Shown: positions 26,339-35,543 of the stretch, piece by piece
Numbering within the stretch: the first letter of the stretch is position 1
How the letters are laid out: every line of letters begins with the position of its first letter
NCBI GenBank assembly: GCA_949299135.1
Contig: CASFZG010000012.1
Coordinates: forward strand, 21,401-85,400
Length of the DNA stretch: 64,000 bases
Source of the DNA: an uncultured Phascolarctobacterium sp.
GTDB lineage: Bacteria > Bacillota > Negativicutes > Acidaminococcales > Acidaminococcaceae
Reading direction: 5' to 3'
Made by a program: the position numbers and the translations under genes
The notes under the pieces: model-generated
Databases searched by the model: none
The model's input: the letters and a program-made list of their open reading frames with translations, nothing else
Told to the model about the DNA's origin: nothing

Positions 26339-27175
26339 TTATTCTTCACCCAGCAACCTGTTATACAATTCTCTTTTCGGTACTTTGCGCTGTTTGGCTA
26401 CTTGTGCAAGGGCTGCTTTTTTATCCATGCCGCCGCTGATAAGTGCTTTTACTTCGTCAAGCGGGTCGGTTTCGGTTTGCGGCTCTTGCGCTGCCGCTTC
26501 GCCCTGCGCGATGACAAGGCAAAATTCGCCGCGTGGTGGCTGCTGTTCCAACCACGCTAAACATTCGCTGACGCTGCCGCGGAAAAACTCCTCGTGCAAT
26601 TTGGTCAGCTCACGCGCTGCCGCCAGCTGCCTGTCGCCCCACGCCGCCAGAATTTCTTTCAGCACGTCCTTAATGCGGTGCGGCGCTTCGTACAAAATAA
26701 TGGTTGAAGGTATATTTTTCCACGCCGCAAGCTGTTCGGCGCGGTTCTTTTTGCTTTTGGGCAGAAAGCCGCCGAAGAAGAACGGTGACGACGGCAATCC
26801 CGACGCTATCAATGCACACAAGGCTGCGTTTGCGCCCGGCAAAGGCACAACCTTAATGCCTGCCTCAATCGCCTCGCGCGCCAGCTGTTCGCCCGGGTCG
26901 GCAATACCGGGAAAGCCCGCATCACTGACAAGCGCAATATTTTTGCCGTCCAAAAGTTCGGCAATCAGCTTAGGGCCGTTTTTGTCCTTACTGTGCTCGT
27001 CATAACGCACCAGATGCCCTTTAATATTAAAATGGTTTAAAAGCTGCAAAGTGTGGCGCGTATCCTCCGCCGCAATAATGTCGGCTTCGCTTAAAGTACG
27101 CAACACGCGCGGCGTGATATCCTCAAGGTTGCCTATCGGCGTAGCGCACAGGTATAAAGTTCCTGCTTCCGTCAT
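26339..27175 (-). CDS. rsmI: 16S rRNA (cytidine-1402-2'-O)-methyltransferase RsmI
   Basis: Methylates the ribose of C1402 in the ribosomal decoding centre. The 278-residue protein has the tetrapyrrole-methylase fold signatures LYLCATPIGNLEDITPRVLRT, AEDTRHTLQLLNHF, LVSDAGFPGIADPG and PLPGANAALCALIASGLP. It overlaps the upstream methyltransferase gene by four bases (ATGA). Bacillus yabC is the equivalent. Confidence 0.95.
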   Translation of the reverse strand: MTEAGTLYLCATPIGNLEDITPRVLRTLSEADIIAAEDTRHTLQLLNHFNIKGHLVRYDEHSKDKNGPKLIAELLDGKNIALVSDAGFPGIADPGEQLAREAIEAGIKVVPLPGANAALCALIASGLPSSPFFFGGFLPKSKKNRAEQLAAWKNIPSTIILYEAPHRIKDVLKEILAAWGDRQLAAARELTKLHEEFFRGSVSECLAWLEQQPPRGEFCLVIAQGEAAAQEPQTETDPLDEVKALISGGMDKKAALAQVAKQRKVPKRELYNRLLGEE

Positions 27176-27903
27176 TTTGCCTGCTCCTTCGATTTAGCGT
27201 AATACGCCAGCGCCTGCTCGCTCAGGCTGCCATCGGCGTTGTACATAATAAGCGGCGGCAAAACGTCCAGCCCGTAGCTGCCGCCCTTGGTCATTTCCAT
27301 TAAAAATATCCACGCCGGTTTGTTAACCGCGCTGTGCACCCACTGCAAACGCTTCGGCTGTAATCCAAATTCCACCGCCAGCTGCATACATTCGGCAAAA
27401 CGGTCGGGCAGCTGCACAATGGCAAAGCGTCCGCGGTAGCGCACCGCATAAGCCGCTGCCTTAAAAAAGTCGCGCAGGTCAGCCGTTACTTCATGGCAGG
27501 CAGCCGTGCCGATTTTGCGCGTGTTGCCGCTGTTGCGGTAGGGCGGGTTGGCAATGACTAAATCCATGCTTTCCGTTTTAAAATACTTGCTAATTTCGCG
27601 CACGTCGCCGTCGATGACGCTGACCACGTCCTCTAAATTATTATCGGCAATGCTGCGGCGCATCAGCTCCGTCACGCGCGGGTTAAATTCCAGCCCAGTG
27701 ACTTTGGCCGCACCGCGCGCCGCCAGAAACAAACTGATGGCACCCGTGCCGCTGCCAAGTTCCAGCACCTGTGCTTTGGTTACGAGATGCGCAAACGCCG
27801 CCACAAAAACCGAATCCGTGGTAAAGGTAAACTCACCGGCGTCCTGCCACACGGTGTAGCCACAGCCCGGCAGCGAATCGCGCCTGATTCCGCTGTGCAC
27901 CAT
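27172..27903 (-). CDS. tRNA1(Val) adenine-37 N6-methyltransferase-like protein (YabB/TrmN6 family)
   Basis: A SAM-dependent methyltransferase of 243 residues. The SAM motif VLELGSGTGAISLFLAARG and the N6-adenine catalytic motif IANPPYRNSG are clear, and the N-terminal GYTVWQDAGEFTFTTDSVFVAAF is typical of the TrmN6/YabB branch. The target base is inferred from the family. It overlaps the PSP1 gene by one base and rsmI by four. Confidence 0.88.
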   Translation of the reverse strand: MVHSGIRRDSLPGCGYTVWQDAGEFTFTTDSVFVAAFAHLVTKAQVLELGSGTGAISLFLAARGAAKVTGLEFNPRVTELMRRSIADNNLEDVVSVIDGDVREISKYFKTESMDLVIANPPYRNSGNTRKIGTAACHEVTADLRDFFKAAAYAVRYRGRFAIVQLPDRFAECMQLAVEFGLQPKRLQWVHSAVNKPAWIFLMEMTKGGSYGLDVLPPLIMYNADGSLSEQALAYYAKSKEQAK

Positions 27904-28754
27904 TAAATTTTATCCGCCTTTGCTGCATCCACAATCTCGTCCCATTCCACCTGAATGGTGTTGTCCGGCGTAAGCTGTACGGACGCGGTACGCATAGCGC
28001 GGTTGACGCCCATTACGCGGCCTTCGCCCAGAGGTGTAACAACCATGCTGCCAACCTTCGGCGCTTCCACGCGTTCCTGAGGCTGCCTTCTGCCGCAAGC
28101 GCCGCTGCAATAAACGTCGTTTTCGTATTTTAAACAGCACATCAGCCTGCCGCACACGCCGCTGATTTTCGCCGGGTTCAGCGAAAGGTTCTGGTCCTTA
28201 GCCATGCGGATGGAAACCGGTTCAAAATCTCCGAGGAAGGTGGCACAGCACAAAGGCCTGCCACAACCGCCGATGCCGCCCAGCATTTTCGCCTCGTCGC
28301 GCACGCCAATCTGGCGCAGCTCAATACGGGTGCGGAACACCGACGCCAAATCCTTAACCAGCTCGCGGAAGTCGATGCGTCCGTCCGCCGTAAAATAAAA
28401 GATAATTTTATTAACGTCAAAGGTAAATTCCACATCAATCAAGCGCATGGGCAAACCGTGTTTGGCAATTTTACGCAGGCAGATATTAAAGGCTTCCTTT
28501 TCGCGGATTTTATTTTCCTGCACCTTTAAAGCGTCCTGCTCCGTCGCCTTGCGCATAACCGGTTTAAGCTGCGACACCAGCTTGTTCTCCGGCACTTCGC
28601 GCGCGCCGATAACGATAGTGCCGTATTCCAGCCCGCGCACCGTTTCCACAATTACATGGTCGCCAATCTCCACGCCGGTATCGACGGGGTCAAAATAATA
28701 TATTTTACCTGCTTTTTTAAATCGAATGCCTACTACTTTCAGCAAAATCTTCAC
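27903..28754 (-). CDS. ricT: PSP1-domain protein, RicT/YaaT-like
   Basis: Homologue of Bacillus YaaT/RicT, which with RicA and RicF forms an iron-sulfur complex that modulates RNase Y and phosphorelay activity. The 283-residue protein starts at a GTG overlapping the holB stop and shows the Cys-rich core GGCGRPLCCATFLGDFEPVSI, SGVCGRLMCCLKYE and CSGACGRR. The position between holB and the methyltransferase matches Bacillus order. Whether RicA and RicF exist here cannot be seen. Confidence 0.9.
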   Translation of the reverse strand: MKILLKVVGIRFKKAGKIYYFDPVDTGVEIGDHVIVETVRGLEYGTIVIGAREVPENKLVSQLKPVMRKATEQDALKVQENKIREKEAFNICLRKIAKHGLPMRLIDVEFTFDVNKIIFYFTADGRIDFRELVKDLASVFRTRIELRQIGVRDEAKMLGGIGGCGRPLCCATFLGDFEPVSIRMAKDQNLSLNPAKISGVCGRLMCCLKYENDVYCSGACGRRQPQERVEAPKVGSMVVTPLGEGRVMGVNRAMRTASVQLTPDNTIQVEWDEIVDAAKADKI

Positions 28755-29746
28755 TCCTTCCGCAGTAAATCAAGTTTTAGTACAAGCGCCTCCAAAACAT
28801 TTTTGGCGCTTACGTTTTTGTTAATGTTCTGCCAGGCTTCCTGCGCCACATTGACGCTTTGCCTGGTTGTATGTAAAGGCGTGCTTTGGGCCAAGCGCTC
28901 CAGCGCCGCCAGTATATCCGTATTGTAAATTTTATCCGCCGCGCCGCTCTGCAAAAGCAAAATATCGCGCAGCAGGTACACAAACTGCTCCGTCAGTAAA
29001 AGCGCCGCCGCACGGTCGTACTTATCGCCCCAGCCCAAACCGGCAATATGCCCAAACGGGTTTTGCAGCGGCAGCTTCTGCAATAAAGCCAGCGCTTCGT
29101 GCCGCAGGTCAAAAATACCGGCTTCCTTAAAAGCCAAAGCCCTTCCGGGCGATCCGCCTGCCAGCGCCGCCAGCACTTTAGCATTATCTATAACGCCGTG
29201 TGCCTGCAAAATGCGCTGCACATCATTTAAATCCGGCGCTTCAAACCGCAGGCGCACAACGCGCGACAGCACCGTCGGTAAAAGCCGCTCCGCCTGCTGC
29301 GTGATTAAAATAAACAGCCAGCCCGGAGGTGGTTCTTCCAGAAGTTTCAATAGGCTGTTGGCTGCCTCCGCCGTCATCTGACCCGCGTCGTCGATGATGC
29401 ACACCTTGTGCGCGGAAAGCACCGGCGCAAACGCGGCCTGCTTCGCCATCTCCTTAACCTGCTCAATCTTGATATCCTTACCGGCTTCCTCCGCCGTCAG
29501 CAGGTAAAAATCCGGGTGGGCAAAGCTGTCATTGGCAATATCAAACAAGCGGCAGCTTTCGCATAATCCGCACGGGCGCGCGCCCTGCCCGGTACACAAA
29601 AAAGTACGCGCAAAATGCAGCGCCAGCATTTTTTTGCCGATGCCGCCCATGCCGTAAAACAAAAGCGCATGCGGACGGCTGCCGGGCAAAAGCAACTTCT
29701 GCAAAAATTCCTTATTCTGTTGATGCCCCAGCACTTCGTCCCACAT
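28751..29746 (-). CDS. holB: DNA polymerase III delta-prime subunit
   Basis: Clamp-loader subunit needed to load the sliding clamp at replication forks. The 331-residue product has an AAA+ P-loop-like segment (LLFYGMGGIGKKMLALHFA), a zinc module (CTGQGARPCGLCESC), the Walker B region (KVCIIDDAGQMT) and the SRC-type motif in VLSRVVRLRF. GAGGTAG precedes the start. It is followed without gap by the PSP1 gene. Confidence 0.92.
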   Translation of the reverse strand: MWDEVLGHQQNKEFLQKLLLPGSRPHALLFYGMGGIGKKMLALHFARTFLCTGQGARPCGLCESCRLFDIANDSFAHPDFYLLTAEEAGKDIKIEQVKEMAKQAAFAPVLSAHKVCIIDDAGQMTAEAANSLLKLLEEPPPGWLFILITQQAERLLPTVLSRVVRLRFEAPDLNDVQRILQAHGVIDNAKVLAALAGGSPGRALAFKEAGIFDLRHEALALLQKLPLQNPFGHIAGLGWGDKYDRAAALLLTEQFVYLLRDILLLQSGAADKIYNTDILAALERLAQSTPLHTTRQSVNVAQEAWQNINKNVSAKNVLEALVLKLDLLRKE

Positions 29747-29753
29747 AACTACC

Positions 29754-30377
29754 TCAAATTTTAATAACCGTATTGATAACGCGCAGAATCTCCGCCGTTA
29801 CCCTGTCCGTATCCTGCAATGCGTTAATTTTAAAAATGCGCTGCGGGTATTTTTCCGCCAGCAGCATAAAACCGTTGCGTATTTTGTGCTGAAACTCCAG
29901 CCCGGCGTTTTCGTAACGGTCGTGCACGCCGCGCAGTTCGCGCCTTGCGGCGAGTAAATCCGGGTCGCCGTCAAGCAGTATCGTTAAATCCGGCTGCAAG
30001 CCGTCCGTGGCAAATTCACTTAAGCCGTGGATTGCCTCCAGCGGCAGCCCGCGCACAACGCCCTGATAAACCTCGGTTGAATCGCTGAAGCGGTCGCACA
30101 AAACTATTTTTCCAGCCAGCAGCGCCGGTTTAATTACGCGCTCCACATGGTCGGCACGCGCCGCAATATAAAGCAATGTTTCCGTGCGCGCGTTCATAAT
30201 CAGTTCCGGGTCCAGCACAAGAGCGCGCAATGTTTCGGCAAGCCTTGTGCCGCCAGGTTCGCGCGTGCAGACAACTTCTCGCCCCAAGCGGCGCAGCTCT
30301 GCCGCAACACGCTCAATCTGCGTGGTTTTGCCGCAGCCGTCCGCGCCTTCAAGGCTGATAAAATATCCCTTACTCAT
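29754..30377 (-). CDS. tmk: Thymidylate kinase
   Basis: Phosphorylates dTMP to dTDP for DNA synthesis. The 207-residue protein has the P-loop SLEGADGCGKTTQIE, the TREPGGTRLAE motif, the DR(F/Y) motif LCDRFSDSTEVYQG and the lid. The start codon directly abuts the decarboxylase stop, so it is translated as part of the block. Confidence 0.95.
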   Translation of the reverse strand: MSKGYFISLEGADGCGKTTQIERVAAELRRLGREVVCTREPGGTRLAETLRALVLDPELIMNARTETLLYIAARADHVERVIKPALLAGKIVLCDRFSDSTEVYQGVVRGLPLEAIHGLSEFATDGLQPDLTILLDGDPDLLAARRELRGVHDRYENAGLEFQHKIRNGFMLLAEKYPQRIFKINALQDTDRVTAEILRVINTVIKI

Positions 30378-31829
30378 TTATTTAATCACCCGCAGTTCCG
30401 TTAATGTATAATCCGCCGGGCCGCTTACGGGCAGCCCCAGTTCCTTCATGCGTTTGCAGTACGCCAAAACATCGGGCGTAACAACTTCACCCGGCCACAG
30501 CACCGGTATTCCGGGCGGGTAAAAGCTGACCTGCTCGGCGCAGATTCTGCTTTCTGCCTCATCAAGCGGCACGCTTTCTTTTTCCGCGTCAAACGCCTGA
30601 CGCAGAGGCATAGCCTGTGTGAAATCCGGCAGTTTGCCGCCGCTTTGCATAGCCAGCGGCTTACGTTTATGCAGCTGCAACTCCGTAAAAACGCTTTTAA
30701 TTTCGTCCAGCGCCGTGGTATAATCCGTACCGCCGTCGGCGTAAGTTACCAAAAACAGCACATTGCCTGCGTCCGTCAGTTCCACGGCAACGCCTTCCTT
30801 ACGCAGTGCGTCGCCGACTTCCACGCCGGTGTAGCCCCACGCCGCTGTGTTAACCGTCACTTTCGCAGCGTCAAACCCTGCCACGCCGTTTTTGCCAACG
30901 CAGCGTTCATCCAAAAGGCGTAAACCGTCAAATTTGCCAAGCACCCCGCGCAGTTTTGCCGCTGCTTCCAACGCCTTATCCGCCAGCGCGACACCTTTTT
31001 TTGCCAAAGTGTAACGCGCCGCGTCTAAAGATGCCATCAGCAAATAATTGGGGCTCGTCGTTGTAAGTAAGCTCATCACTTCGGCAGCGCGCGCCAAATC
31101 AATGCGCCCGCCCTTAACATGCAGCAGCGAACACTGCGTCATCGCGCCCAAAATTTTATGCGTGCTCTGCGCGCAGGCATCGGCACCGCATTGCAGCGCC
31201 GATTGCGGCAGTTTTTTATTAAAGCCAAGGTGCGGCCCGTGTGCCTCGTCAACCAGCAGCGCTGCGTTATGCGCATGGGCAATTTTGGCAATCGCCGCCA
31301 AATCGGCAGCCTGACCGTAATAGTTGGGGCTTGTTACCAGCACCGCCTTAATATCCGCATGGCGGCTGAACGCCTGCTCCACCGACTGCGGCGTAATCTG
31401 CGTGTTAATGCCAAAGGCTTCGTCGTATTCCGGCATTACAAACACCGGCTGCAAATTTGCCAAAAGCAAAGCGCCTGCCACACTGCGGTGCGCGTTGCGC
31501 GGAACGAGAACCTTATCGCCCGCTTTGCAGGCAGCCATCAGCATCGCATGGATTGCGCCCGTTGTGCCGTTAACGGCAAAAAAGCATTTATCGCTGCCGT
31601 ACAGCTTCGCCGCCAAATCCTGCGCTTCTTTAATATAAGTTGAAGGCGCGTGGATATCGTCCAGCTCGCTCATCAGCGATACGTCCATCGCCATCGCGCC
31701 CTCGCCAAGCTCATGGCGCAAAAGCTCCTCCATCCCGCGGCCGCCCTTGTGCCCCGGCGTATGGAAGGGGTAAACTTTATCGTTTTTATATTTCAGCATC
31801 GCTTCTACAAGCGGCATTCTGTTCTGCAT
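30378..31829 (-). CDS. Orn/Lys/Arg family PLP decarboxylase (YaaO/SpeA-like)
   Basis: A pyridoxal-phosphate amino-acid decarboxylase producing a polyamine precursor such as agmatine, cadaverine or putrescine. The ATG at 31829 follows GGAGG. The 483-residue product has PFHTPGHKGGRG, NGTTGAIHAMLMAACKAGDKVL, LVDEAHGPHLGF and the PLP-lysine motif STHKILGAMTQ. It lacks the N-terminal wing domain of inducible enterobacterial enzymes, like Bacillus YaaO and SpeA. Substrate choice among Arg, Lys and Orn cannot be decided. PotABCD nearby fits polyamine traffic. Confidence 0.9.
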   Translation of the reverse strand: MQNRMPLVEAMLKYKNDKVYPFHTPGHKGGRGMEELLRHELGEGAMAMDVSLMSELDDIHAPSTYIKEAQDLAAKLYGSDKCFFAVNGTTGAIHAMLMAACKAGDKVLVPRNAHRSVAGALLLANLQPVFVMPEYDEAFGINTQITPQSVEQAFSRHADIKAVLVTSPNYYGQAADLAAIAKIAHAHNAALLVDEAHGPHLGFNKKLPQSALQCGADACAQSTHKILGAMTQCSLLHVKGGRIDLARAAEVMSLLTTTSPNYLLMASLDAARYTLAKKGVALADKALEAAAKLRGVLGKFDGLRLLDERCVGKNGVAGFDAAKVTVNTAAWGYTGVEVGDALRKEGVAVELTDAGNVLFLVTYADGGTDYTTALDEIKSVFTELQLHKRKPLAMQSGGKLPDFTQAMPLRQAFDAEKESVPLDEAESRICAEQVSFYPPGIPVLWPGEVVTPDVLAYCKRMKELGLPVSGPADYTLTELRVIK

Positions 31830-31867
31830 AAAAACCTCCAGGGCATAATAACCCATGTTATCTTTAT

Positions 31868-31896
31868 ATTTTATCACAGCGCGCGTGCTAATTAAA
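31868..31896 (-). promoter_or_regulatory. Promoter of the decarboxylase-tmk-holB block
   Basis: -35 TTTAAT and -10 TAAAAT are 17 bases apart on the minus strand, about 40 bases upstream of the start codon. Confidence 0.5.
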
Positions 31897-31935
31897 GCAT
31901 TTTAAAAATATGCGCCGTGTTTTTAACGTTAAACA

Positions 31936-31964
31936 TTTAATTTACACCCCGGCTATGCTAAAAT
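31936..31964 (+). promoter_or_regulatory. Promoter of the N-acetyltransferase-cca unit
   Basis: -35 TTTAAT and extended -10 TGCTAAAAT are separated by 17 bases, divergent from the decarboxylase promoter. Confidence 0.5.
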
Positions 31965-31988
31965 TATATTAAGGAAGGTAAGCACACG

Positions 31989-32834
31989 ATGAGGGAGGCG
32001 GTAACTGTGAAACTGCGCAGCAAACCGATGACCAAAGAACAGATAAAAGAATATCTGCATAAACTGCAGCTGGCAGATTTTGAGCCGAAGCCCGACCTTG
32101 CGACGCTGCAAAAACTGCACGACGCGCATTTAAAATTTATCCCCTACGATAATTTTGACTGCCTTAACAGCAAAATAACGTCGCTTAAGCGCGAGGACAT
32201 GTTTGATAAACTCATCCTGCACAACCGCGGCGGCATTTGCTTCGAGCTGAACGGTATTTACGCGTGGCTGCTCGAATCGCTGGGCTTTAATTTCGTCAGC
32301 TTCGCAGGGCGCTTTATCAATAAAATCAACGTGTACCAGATGCGCCAGCACCGCAACATGTGCGTAACGATTAACGGCAAACGCTACATCACCGACGTCG
32401 GCGTTAACAGCGAAAGCCCGCGCATACCTCTGCTGCTGGAAGAAAACCGCGTACAGAGCGATGGCATCAGCCAGTACAAATTTACGCGCGACGAATTTTG
32501 GGGCTGGCTGCTGTGGCAGAAGGAAAAGGGCAAGCCGTGGAAGCGCATGCTGGGCTTTACCGAAGAACCGCAGCTTGAAAAAGATTACGTTTTCCCGTCC
32601 TTCTGGTGCGACGCTCATCCCGATTCGCCTTTCAATAAAGAAAAAGAGCTTTCCATCTTTCGCGAAGACTGCAACATTACCATCCGCGGCAACTATTTAA
32701 AATTTTACCTTGGCGGCAAGGTTAAATACCGTTACAAAATAAAAAACGGCGCCGATTTAAAAGAAGTGCTGTGGGAATACTTCGGTATCAACGTCGAATA
32801 CCAACTGCGGAATGACGGTATGGATTATGAATGA
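31989..32834 (+). CDS. nat: Arylamine N-acetyltransferase
   Basis: Transfers acetyl from acetyl-CoA to arylamines or hydrazines through a Cys-His-Asp triad. The product (281 residues from ATG 31989) shows the catalytic Cys in NRGGICFELNGIYAWLLE, His in QHRNMCVTI and Asp in RYITDVGVN. The start is ambiguous: ATG 31989 has AAGGAAGG ten bases upstream, while GTG 32007 has an optimally spaced GGGAGG, and the family N-terminus fits ATG 32028. In gut bacteria such enzymes can acetylate aromatic drugs, but the natural substrate is unknown. cca follows after seven bases. Confidence 0.88.
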   Translation: MREAVTVKLRSKPMTKEQIKEYLHKLQLADFEPKPDLATLQKLHDAHLKFIPYDNFDCLNSKITSLKREDMFDKLILHNRGGICFELNGIYAWLLESLGFNFVSFAGRFINKINVYQMRQHRNMCVTINGKRYITDVGVNSESPRIPLLLEENRVQSDGISQYKFTRDEFWGWLLWQKEKGKPWKRMLGFTEEPQLEKDYVFPSFWCDAHPDSPFNKEKELSIFREDCNITIRGNYLKFYLGGKVKYRYKIKNGADLKEVLWEYFGINVEYQLRNDGMDYE

Positions 32835-32841
32835 GGTAAGT

Positions 32842-34338
32842 ATGTTTGAAATCCCCCCTTACGCAAAAAAAATATTGAACGTGCTGAACGCTGCGGGTTA
32901 TGAGGCTTACATTGCCGGCGGCGCTGTGCGCGATTTGCTTTTGGGCCGCCCGCCCGGCGATTTTGACGTTACGACGAGCGCAGTGCCGGAAGAAACTGCC
33001 GCCGTTTGCAAAGCGCACGGTATTAAAACGGTTGATAATCTTGGGCAGAACTTTGGCTGCGTCGTCGCCGTTATCGAAGGGCACAACGTGGAGATAACAA
33101 CCTTCCGCGGCGAAAGCTACGGCAGCAACGCCCACAAGCCGGAAAAGGTGTGGTTCAGCAAGTCGCTGCGCGATGATTTAAGCCGCCGCGATTTTACCGT
33201 TAACGCCATGGTGATGGACGCGGACGGTAAAATTTACGATTATCACTGCGGGCAGGAGGATTTGGCGAAGAAGATTTTGCGCACCGTCGGCGATGCACAG
33301 ACACGTTACAGTGAGGACGCATTGCGTATGCTGCGCGCCTGCCGCTTTGTCGGGCAGCTTGGCTTTACCTATGTGCAGCAGGACAGTTTGCTGCCGCCAT
33401 TCGGCGAAGAAGGCACGCCCTACTATCTGCCGCAGAATTTTAAATTTCCGGTTGAACGCTGCGCAGGTTTATCACTTGAGCGCGTGCGCACGGAGCTGGA
33501 TAAACTTTTGGTCAGCGAACACGCCGGGCACGGCTTAATGCTTTTAATGGCAACAGGGCTGACTGACGCACACTGCCGCGTCAAGGAAGGCGGCAGTTAT
33601 ACGAAAATCGCCATCCTGCCGGAACTGCGCCATTTGGCGGGGCTGTCGCAGAACAGGCGCTTCCACTGCTACAATGCATGGGAGCACACGCTGGCTGCCG
33701 TCGATAACAGCCCGCGTGATTTAACTATCCGCTGGGCGATGCTGCTGCATGACCTTGGCAAAGGCATGCCCGGCATCCGCGGCACACACCCGGACGGTTC
33801 GCCGAGCGATCACGGGCACGAAGCATTAAGCGCCGTCATGGCGGAAGAACTTTTGACGCGCCTGCATTACCCGAAAGATTTTAAAAAACGCGTAGTCTGG
33901 CTGGTATCGCGCCATATGCGCTTTGCGCCGATGATGTTTACCAAGGAACGCACGCTGATGCGCTGGGTACGGGCGGAAGCTGCAAGCGGCGAGTTTCGCA
34001 CCGAAAAGGATTTGACGGAAGCGTTTACGCAGCTGAAGGAAGTGTTTTTGGCGGACATGGGCGCAACACACGCGGGCAAAAACCCGCAGCTAATGGCTGA
34101 AGGGCGCGAGCTGGCGGACGCCGTTATTGAACTGGCGCGCACCAAAATGCCGGTGCATACTTCGGATTTGGCAATCAGCGGAGCGGACTTGCACGGAACA
34201 GTGCCTCCGGAAGAAACCGGCACGTATTTAAAATACCTGCTGGCGCGCGTGCAGAGCGGCAACTTAAATAACAGCCGCGATGAGCTTCTGGCAGCGGCCA
34301 GGCACCGCCGCAGCAAAACGGAAACGGCAGAAAATTAA
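32842..34338 (+). CDS. cca: CCA tRNA nucleotidyltransferase (poly(A) polymerase family, with HD domain)
   Basis: Adds or repairs the 3' CCA of tRNAs. The start at 32842 has GAGG five bases upstream. The 498-residue protein has the class II nucleotidyltransferase signature YIAGGAVRDLLLGRPPGDFDVTT with the DxD metal pair, the RRDFTVNAM motif, tRNA-binding helices (YSEDALRMLRACRFVGQLGF) and an HD domain (IRWAMLLHDLGKG). A tRNA gene follows immediately, a fitting but probably coincidental neighbour. Confidence 0.92.
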   Translation: MFEIPPYAKKILNVLNAAGYEAYIAGGAVRDLLLGRPPGDFDVTTSAVPEETAAVCKAHGIKTVDNLGQNFGCVVAVIEGHNVEITTFRGESYGSNAHKPEKVWFSKSLRDDLSRRDFTVNAMVMDADGKIYDYHCGQEDLAKKILRTVGDAQTRYSEDALRMLRACRFVGQLGFTYVQQDSLLPPFGEEGTPYYLPQNFKFPVERCAGLSLERVRTELDKLLVSEHAGHGLMLLMATGLTDAHCRVKEGGSYTKIAILPELRHLAGLSQNRRFHCYNAWEHTLAAVDNSPRDLTIRWAMLLHDLGKGMPGIRGTHPDGSPSDHGHEALSAVMAEELLTRLHYPKDFKKRVVWLVSRHMRFAPMMFTKERTLMRWVRAEAASGEFRTEKDLTEAFTQLKEVFLADMGATHAGKNPQLMAEGRELADAVIELARTKMPVHTSDLAISGADLHGTVPPEETGTYLKYLLARVQSGNLNNSRDELLAAARHRRSKTETAEN

Positions 34339-34348
34339 GCCGTGCCTA

Positions 34349-34377
34349 TTGTACGCCGCCGCGCAAAGTGCTATACT
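34349..34377 (+). promoter_or_regulatory. Promoter of tRNA-Ala
   Basis: -35 TTGTAC and -10 TATACT are separated by 17 bases, 12 bases ahead of the tRNA. Confidence 0.75.
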
Positions 34378-34389
34378 AATACTATCAAC

Positions 34390-34465
34390 GGGGACGTAGC
34401 TCAGCTGGGAGAGCGTACGGTTCGCATCCGTAAGGCCGAGGGTTCAATCCCCTTCGTCTCCACCA
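34390..34465 (+). tRNA. tRNA-Ala (anticodon CGC)
   Basis: A 76-nt cloverleaf: acceptor GGGGACG/CGTCTCC with one G-U pair, D arm GCTC...GAGC, anticodon stem TACGG/CCGTA with loop TTCGCAT giving CGC, T arm GAGGG/CCCTT with loop TTCAATC, discriminator A and an encoded CCA. Confidence 0.93.
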
Positions 34466-34475
34466 GCTAAAAATT

Positions 34476-34512
34476 AATCCCATAAGGCAAAAGCTTTATG
34501 GGATTTTTTATT
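34476..34512 (+). terminator. Terminator of tRNA-Ala
   Basis: Stem AATCCCATAA/TTATGGGATT followed by TTTTTATTT. The convergent LysR gene ends just beyond and may share it. Confidence 0.85.
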
Positions 34513-34518
34513 TGTATT

Positions 34519-35421
34519 TTAAAATTTTTCAGTATCCGGATAACAATTTGCTTCATAATAATCAAGAAAATGGCTGGCAACAGCGGAAAGCGACTGCCCT
34601 TTTAACTTAAAAATAGTTTTATAGGCAAAAAGGTTTGGATGTTCTAACGGTACAAATATAAGCCCGGGATATGGTACGGCATCATACTGTTCAAACGGAA
34701 TAACTGCCACCCCAAGCCCCGCCTTAGCCCAATATAAAGCAGTGGTACGTGTAGTGCTTTCACTAAGTACATACGGAGCAAGCCGTTCTTCTTCCATAAC
34801 AGCAGTAAGCAGGCTGCGGCTGCCGCTTAAACACAAAGGAACTTTTGCCAGGTCATTTAAACCAACACTGCTGATTTTTTTACCAAACCAGTCATTTTCT
34901 TCATTAAACACAGCATAAAGCTGTTGCCTGCGCCGGAATAAAACATCAAACAAATGCGGACGCACAAGCGGCGCATTGGCAACGGCTATTTCCGAAAGCC
35001 CGTTTAAAATATGCTGCTCCTGTTCTTCAATAGAACCTTCGTGAAATACATATTTGACCTGTGGATAATCGCAATGAAACCGTTTTATGAAATTTCGTAT
35101 CAATGTAGCGCTGCGAGACGGCGATAAACTTATTTTCAGCGTGCCGCTGATGCCATTTTCATAATCTTCAATCTCACGGTGCAAATTTTCATGCAGGCGG
35201 CAGATAGTCTTTGCCTGCCTGTAAAACAACTGCCCGGCTCCGGTAAGGCGAACCTCGCGCATACCGCGGCTTTTTTGCAAAAGTTCAGTGCCAAACTCGT
35301 TTTCTAAATTTTTAAGCTGATTGCTCAACGCCGGCTGAGCAATATTCAGCTGTGCCGCCGCTGCAGTAATTGTGCCGCATTCCACCACGGCAATAAAATT
35401 ATGGTATTGGCTAATATCCAT
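34519..35421 (-). CDS. LysR-family transcriptional regulator
   Basis: A 300-residue LysR-type regulator with an N-terminal winged HTH (FIAVVECGTITAAAAQLNIAQPALSNQLKNLE) and a periplasmic-binding-protein-like effector domain. GGGGTG precedes the ATG. It is divergent from an MFS transporter with 122 bases between the start codons, the usual arrangement of a regulator and its target, similar to E. coli ynfL/ynfM. Effector unknown. Confidence 0.9.
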   Translation of the reverse strand: MDISQYHNFIAVVECGTITAAAAQLNIAQPALSNQLKNLENEFGTELLQKSRGMREVRLTGAGQLFYRQAKTICRLHENLHREIEDYENGISGTLKISLSPSRSATLIRNFIKRFHCDYPQVKYVFHEGSIEEQEQHILNGLSEIAVANAPLVRPHLFDVLFRRRQQLYAVFNEENDWFGKKISSVGLNDLAKVPLCLSGSRSLLTAVMEEERLAPYVLSESTTRTTALYWAKAGLGVAVIPFEQYDAVPYPGLIFVPLEHPNLFAYKTIFKLKGQSLSAVASHFLDYYEANCYPDTEKF

Positions 35422-35474
35422 AAGTTCACCCCAAATTATAACAAAAAATTATGTTTTTAATAGAAAACCGGTAT

Positions 35475-35503
35475 TTTTAATATTATTATAAAGCAGTTAT
35501 AAT
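35475..35503 (+). promoter_or_regulatory. Candidate promoter of the MFS transporter
   Basis: -35 TTTTAA (weak) and -10 TATAAT are 17 bases apart. The weak -35 next to AATA-N9-TATT around a CCGG core (35459-35475) fits activation by the divergent LysR protein. Confidence 0.45.
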
Positions 35504-35543
35504 CAAGGTGTAAAGTAAATTAAGTTTTAAAGGACGTGAACTT

